Below are positions 62,178-64,000 of a stretch of DNA of 64,000 bases, one piece after another. Source of the stretch: Sphingobacteriales bacterium 50-39 (GTDB lineage Bacteria; Bacteroidota; Bacteroidia; Chitinophagales; Chitinophagaceae). Position 1 is the first letter of the stretch, and each line of letters opens with the position of its first letter. The stretch covers positions 1-64,000 of the forward strand of contig MKTZ01000016.1 of the NCBI GenBank assembly GCA_001898505.1. The letters are read 5' to 3'. Below the pieces are notes generated by a model. The model was not told the origin of the DNA. It ran no database searches and saw only the letters and a program-made list of their open reading frames with translations. A program made the position numbers and the translations under genes.

Positions 62178-64000
62178 TTAGCGTATCAATAATGAAGTCC
62201 CCTTCTGGAAAACGGTTTTCCCTGTATCCCTGTCTACATAACGGAGCATCCATACATAGGTGTCGGCAGGCGCCGGACGCCCTCCTATCGTTCCATCCCA
62301 TTTTGACAGCCAGTTGCTGGTACTGAATACGAGCTGTCCCCATCGGTTGTAGACCTTGAACTCCAGATTGTCCGCCTTGAGGGCATTCAGCGGATAGAGA
62401 TAGTCGTTCAGGCCATCGCCATTGGGAGTAAAGGCGGAAGGAACAGCGATATAGCAGGACTTCAGCACATCTATCTGCTGGTAGGTCCTGGACAAACATC
62501 CCAGCGTATTGTATACAGTGAGGGTGACATTGTATTTCTTTTCGGCGCCAATAGAGGGAAATAAATGATCTGCAGGAAGGGAATCCGTACTGGTCGTCCC
62601 ATCGCCAAAGTCCCAGCGCCAGGAGCTGATATGCCCGGTCGATAGATTCCTGAAAGTGGCGGCATCCTTTGGGCAAAGCATATTGGGCGCCTCGAAAGCC
62701 GCATTGATGGCATTGTCCAGCGAGAAGACCTTCGAAAGCGTATCGCTACAGACGCCGTTGGTGACGATGAGTTGTACGGTCTTATCGCCAAATACGGAAT
62801 AAAGATGCTCGGGATTTTGCACGTGGCCGGTATCCGTGCCGTCGAAGATCCATGTCCATTGATTGACCCCATTCTTATCTGGATAGAAAAGGTCGATGGT
62901 ATCATATTTACAGCCCAGGTGTACCTGGCTCTGGAAATCTGCTGAAACCGTATCTTTTGTAGCAAAGGAAAGGGTCTCGCCCGCAGGGGTCTCCATTCCG
63001 CATTCATCGATGATCGTATTGCCATCGTTGCCCTTTACCAGCATGATCTGGTAATTGCCCGCTATCTGAATAGGAGCCGACAAATGTACACGGATCGTAT
63101 AGGATTCCCCGGTGGCATCGCAAACCCCATTGGCAGATGTTACCGTAACAGGATTCGCTCCGCTGATGACAAAATCACTGCCGTTGCCAGCAATGGAGCT
63201 GCACAATATCCTTTTCTTAAACACCAGTTCCAGCACATCCGGGGCACATCCGACAGGTGAAAGACTATCCATCGGAGTTGGCACCACCGGCACTACCTGC
63301 ATCGGTAAGGACGTCCCCGCCTGCAATTCCTGGCCACAATTATCCAGCACGGTGTTCCCATCCGTGCCGGTCTGTACGGAGAGCGTATAGACGCCAGGCG
63401 CCAGACCGCTGTTCAGCGTCAGGGTCACGGTATCCATGTCAAAACCCGTATTGCAACTGGTTGAATAAGCCCCGGAGACCTTGGCTACAGCCGGGCTGAT
63501 GGCAAAATCGCTGCCATCGGCGGCAAGGCTCTTGCACTGCATCTTTTTGTTGAATACTACCTGTATCTCACTGCCATTGCAAATAGCCCTGACGCTTTTC
63601 AACCTGGGTACTACCGTATCGGTGATCACTGCCGTCCCCCCTTTAAAAACAAGATCATATCCACTCTGGCCGCTGCCGGAAAAATGGCTGATCATGAGCA
63701 GGTATTGATGCCCTTTTATGATATTGGGAGGCTTGCTGAAAATGGGAGGATTATGGGTGTTGTCGGACCCGCATTCCACCAGGTTCGCAGCGCTGGAAGA
63801 AGTACCTGTGACGCCGTGTCTGCCGCTCCAGTTGCAACCTACAAACAGGCTCGCATCGGTATAGACATCAGACGGATCATGACCTGTAATATCGAATACC
63901 TGCCAGTCATAGTCATCATTCAGATCCTTGGGCGTAATGGTAAGCCCCAGCGTACCGGAAGCATAACAGGTGAATTTATACCAGTACGGGTTGACATCCT
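62178..64000 (-). CDS. PKD-domain cell-surface protein with gliding-motility C-terminal domain (5' partial)
   Basis: The frame is open to the right edge of the window (about 607 codons seen), so the N-terminus is missing. The visible part begins in a beta-sandwich domain (WQVFDITGHDPSDVYTD), followed by two SbsA/Big-like Ig domains (VVFNKKMQCKSLAADGSDF and LVFKKRILCSSIAGNGSDF, an internal repeat), a region ending in two PKD domains (WTWIFDGTDTGHVQNPEHLY; SSWRWDFGDGTTSTDSLPA) and the C-terminal CHU_C domain: SAFTPNGDGLNDYLYPL, FKVYNRWGQLVFSTSNW, PADTYVWMLRY. That last domain is a type B sorting signal for the type IX secretion system, which fits porQ in this window. Function of the surface part is unknown; adhesion is typical. 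Confidence 0.92.
   Translation of the reverse strand, partial: DVNPYWYKFTCYASGTLGLTITPKDLNDDYDWQVFDITGHDPSDVYTDASLFVGCNWSGRHGVTGTSSSAANLVECGSDNTHNPPIFSKPPNIIKGHQYLLMISHFSGSGQSGYDLVFKGGTAVITDTVVPRLKSVRAICNGSEIQVVFNKKMQCKSLAADGSDFAISPAVAKVSGAYSTSCNTGFDMDTVTLTLNSGLAPGVYTLSVQTGTDGNTVLDNCGQELQAGTSLPMQVVPVVPTPMDSLSPVGCAPDVLELVFKKRILCSSIAGNGSDFVISGANPVTVTSANGVCDATGESYTIRVHLSAPIQIAGNYQIMLVKGNDGNTIIDECGMETPAGETLSFATKDTVSADFQSQVHLGCKYDTIDLFYPDKNGVNQWTWIFDGTDTGHVQNPEHLYSVFGDKTVQLIVTNGVCSDTLSKVFSLDNAINAAFEAPNMLCPKDAATFRNLSTGHISSWRWDFGDGTTSTDSLPADHLFPSIGAEKKYNVTLTVYNTLGCLSRTYQQIDVLKSCYIAVPSAFTPNGDGLNDYLYPLNALKADNLEFKVYNRWGQLVFSTSNWLSKWDGTIGGRPAPADTYVWMLRYVDRDTGKTVFQKGTSLLIR

Noticed and set aside
1-64000. 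CRISPR arrays, insertion sequences, prophage, tRNA or rRNA genes
   Set aside because: I looked for regular direct repeats, transposase or integrase motifs, and cloverleaf-like or rRNA-like sequence and found none.

Overview
The window is chromosomal DNA from a member of the Bacteroidota, most likely family Chitinophagaceae (Chitinophaga/Niastella-like). The reasons are a SusC/SusD pair with an ECF sigma factor and FecR anti-sigma factor, type IX secretion genes (PorQ and a cargo protein with a gliding-motility C-terminal domain), DUF2723, DUF5683 and DUF6600 proteins, TAnnTTTG-type -7 promoter elements, and little sign of Shine-Dalgarno sequences. I see no rRNA, tRNA, CRISPR array, insertion sequence or prophage. 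The taxonomic call is inference from gene content.

Layout. 1-2.8 kb: 3' part of a DUF2723 membrane protein. 2.8-14.4 kb (minus): one co-directional block of tricorn-like protease, ECF sigma, FecR, SusC, SusD and a fused cyanophycinase/isoaspartyl peptidase, which reads as a regulated peptide-scavenging locus. 14.5-15.0 kb: a small secreted protein gene with an apparent frameshift. 15.1-27.2 kb (plus): a complete assimilatory sulfate reduction locus: a short leader ORF ending in five Cys codons, APS reductase cysH, cysDN, uroporphyrinogen-III methyltransferase, cysJ, cysI, a TonB-dependent receptor, and a precorrin-2 dehydrogenase domain fused to a TSUP transporter. The same inverted-repeat operator (AGTCTA-N9-TAGACT type) precedes all three transcription units. 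27.3-33.8 kb: acyl-protein synthetase-like gene, lipoprotein, UbiA-like protein, M42 peptidase, a 58-residue membrane protein overlapping both neighbours, a NoeA-like methyltransferase and a membrane sulfatase-like protein. 33.9-42.6 kb: bioB, a receiver-only response regulator, porQ, lon, two outer-membrane barrel proteins, a metallophosphoesterase and an FMN reductase. 42.7-46.4 kb: parA, parB, DUF5683, dapB and an Rrf2 regulator with IscR-like cysteines. 46.4-52.7 kb: NTase-HEPN protein, XRE regulator, thiolase, unknown protein, GH3 beta-glucosidase, Tat-exported sugar isomerase/epimerase. 52.9-61.4 kb: ABC exporter, DUF6600 protein, S41 and M28 peptidases, GMC dehydrogenase with its small subunit. 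61.5-64 kb: a small hypothetical gene and the 3' part of a T9SS cargo gene.

Main points for follow-up: (1) the poly-cysteine leader peptide and a shared operator overlapping the -7 elements suggest two layers of cysteine/sulfur control; (2) a domain fusion that could take cyanophycin-like polymers to free amino acids sits under a SusCD/sigma/anti-sigma system; (3) a dispersed intergenic element occurs at about 40.6, 42.1 and 52.8 kb, and its hairpins keep pairing while the stem sequences change; (4) a siroheme-synthase/TSUP transporter fusion couples siroheme synthesis to anion transport in one polypeptide.
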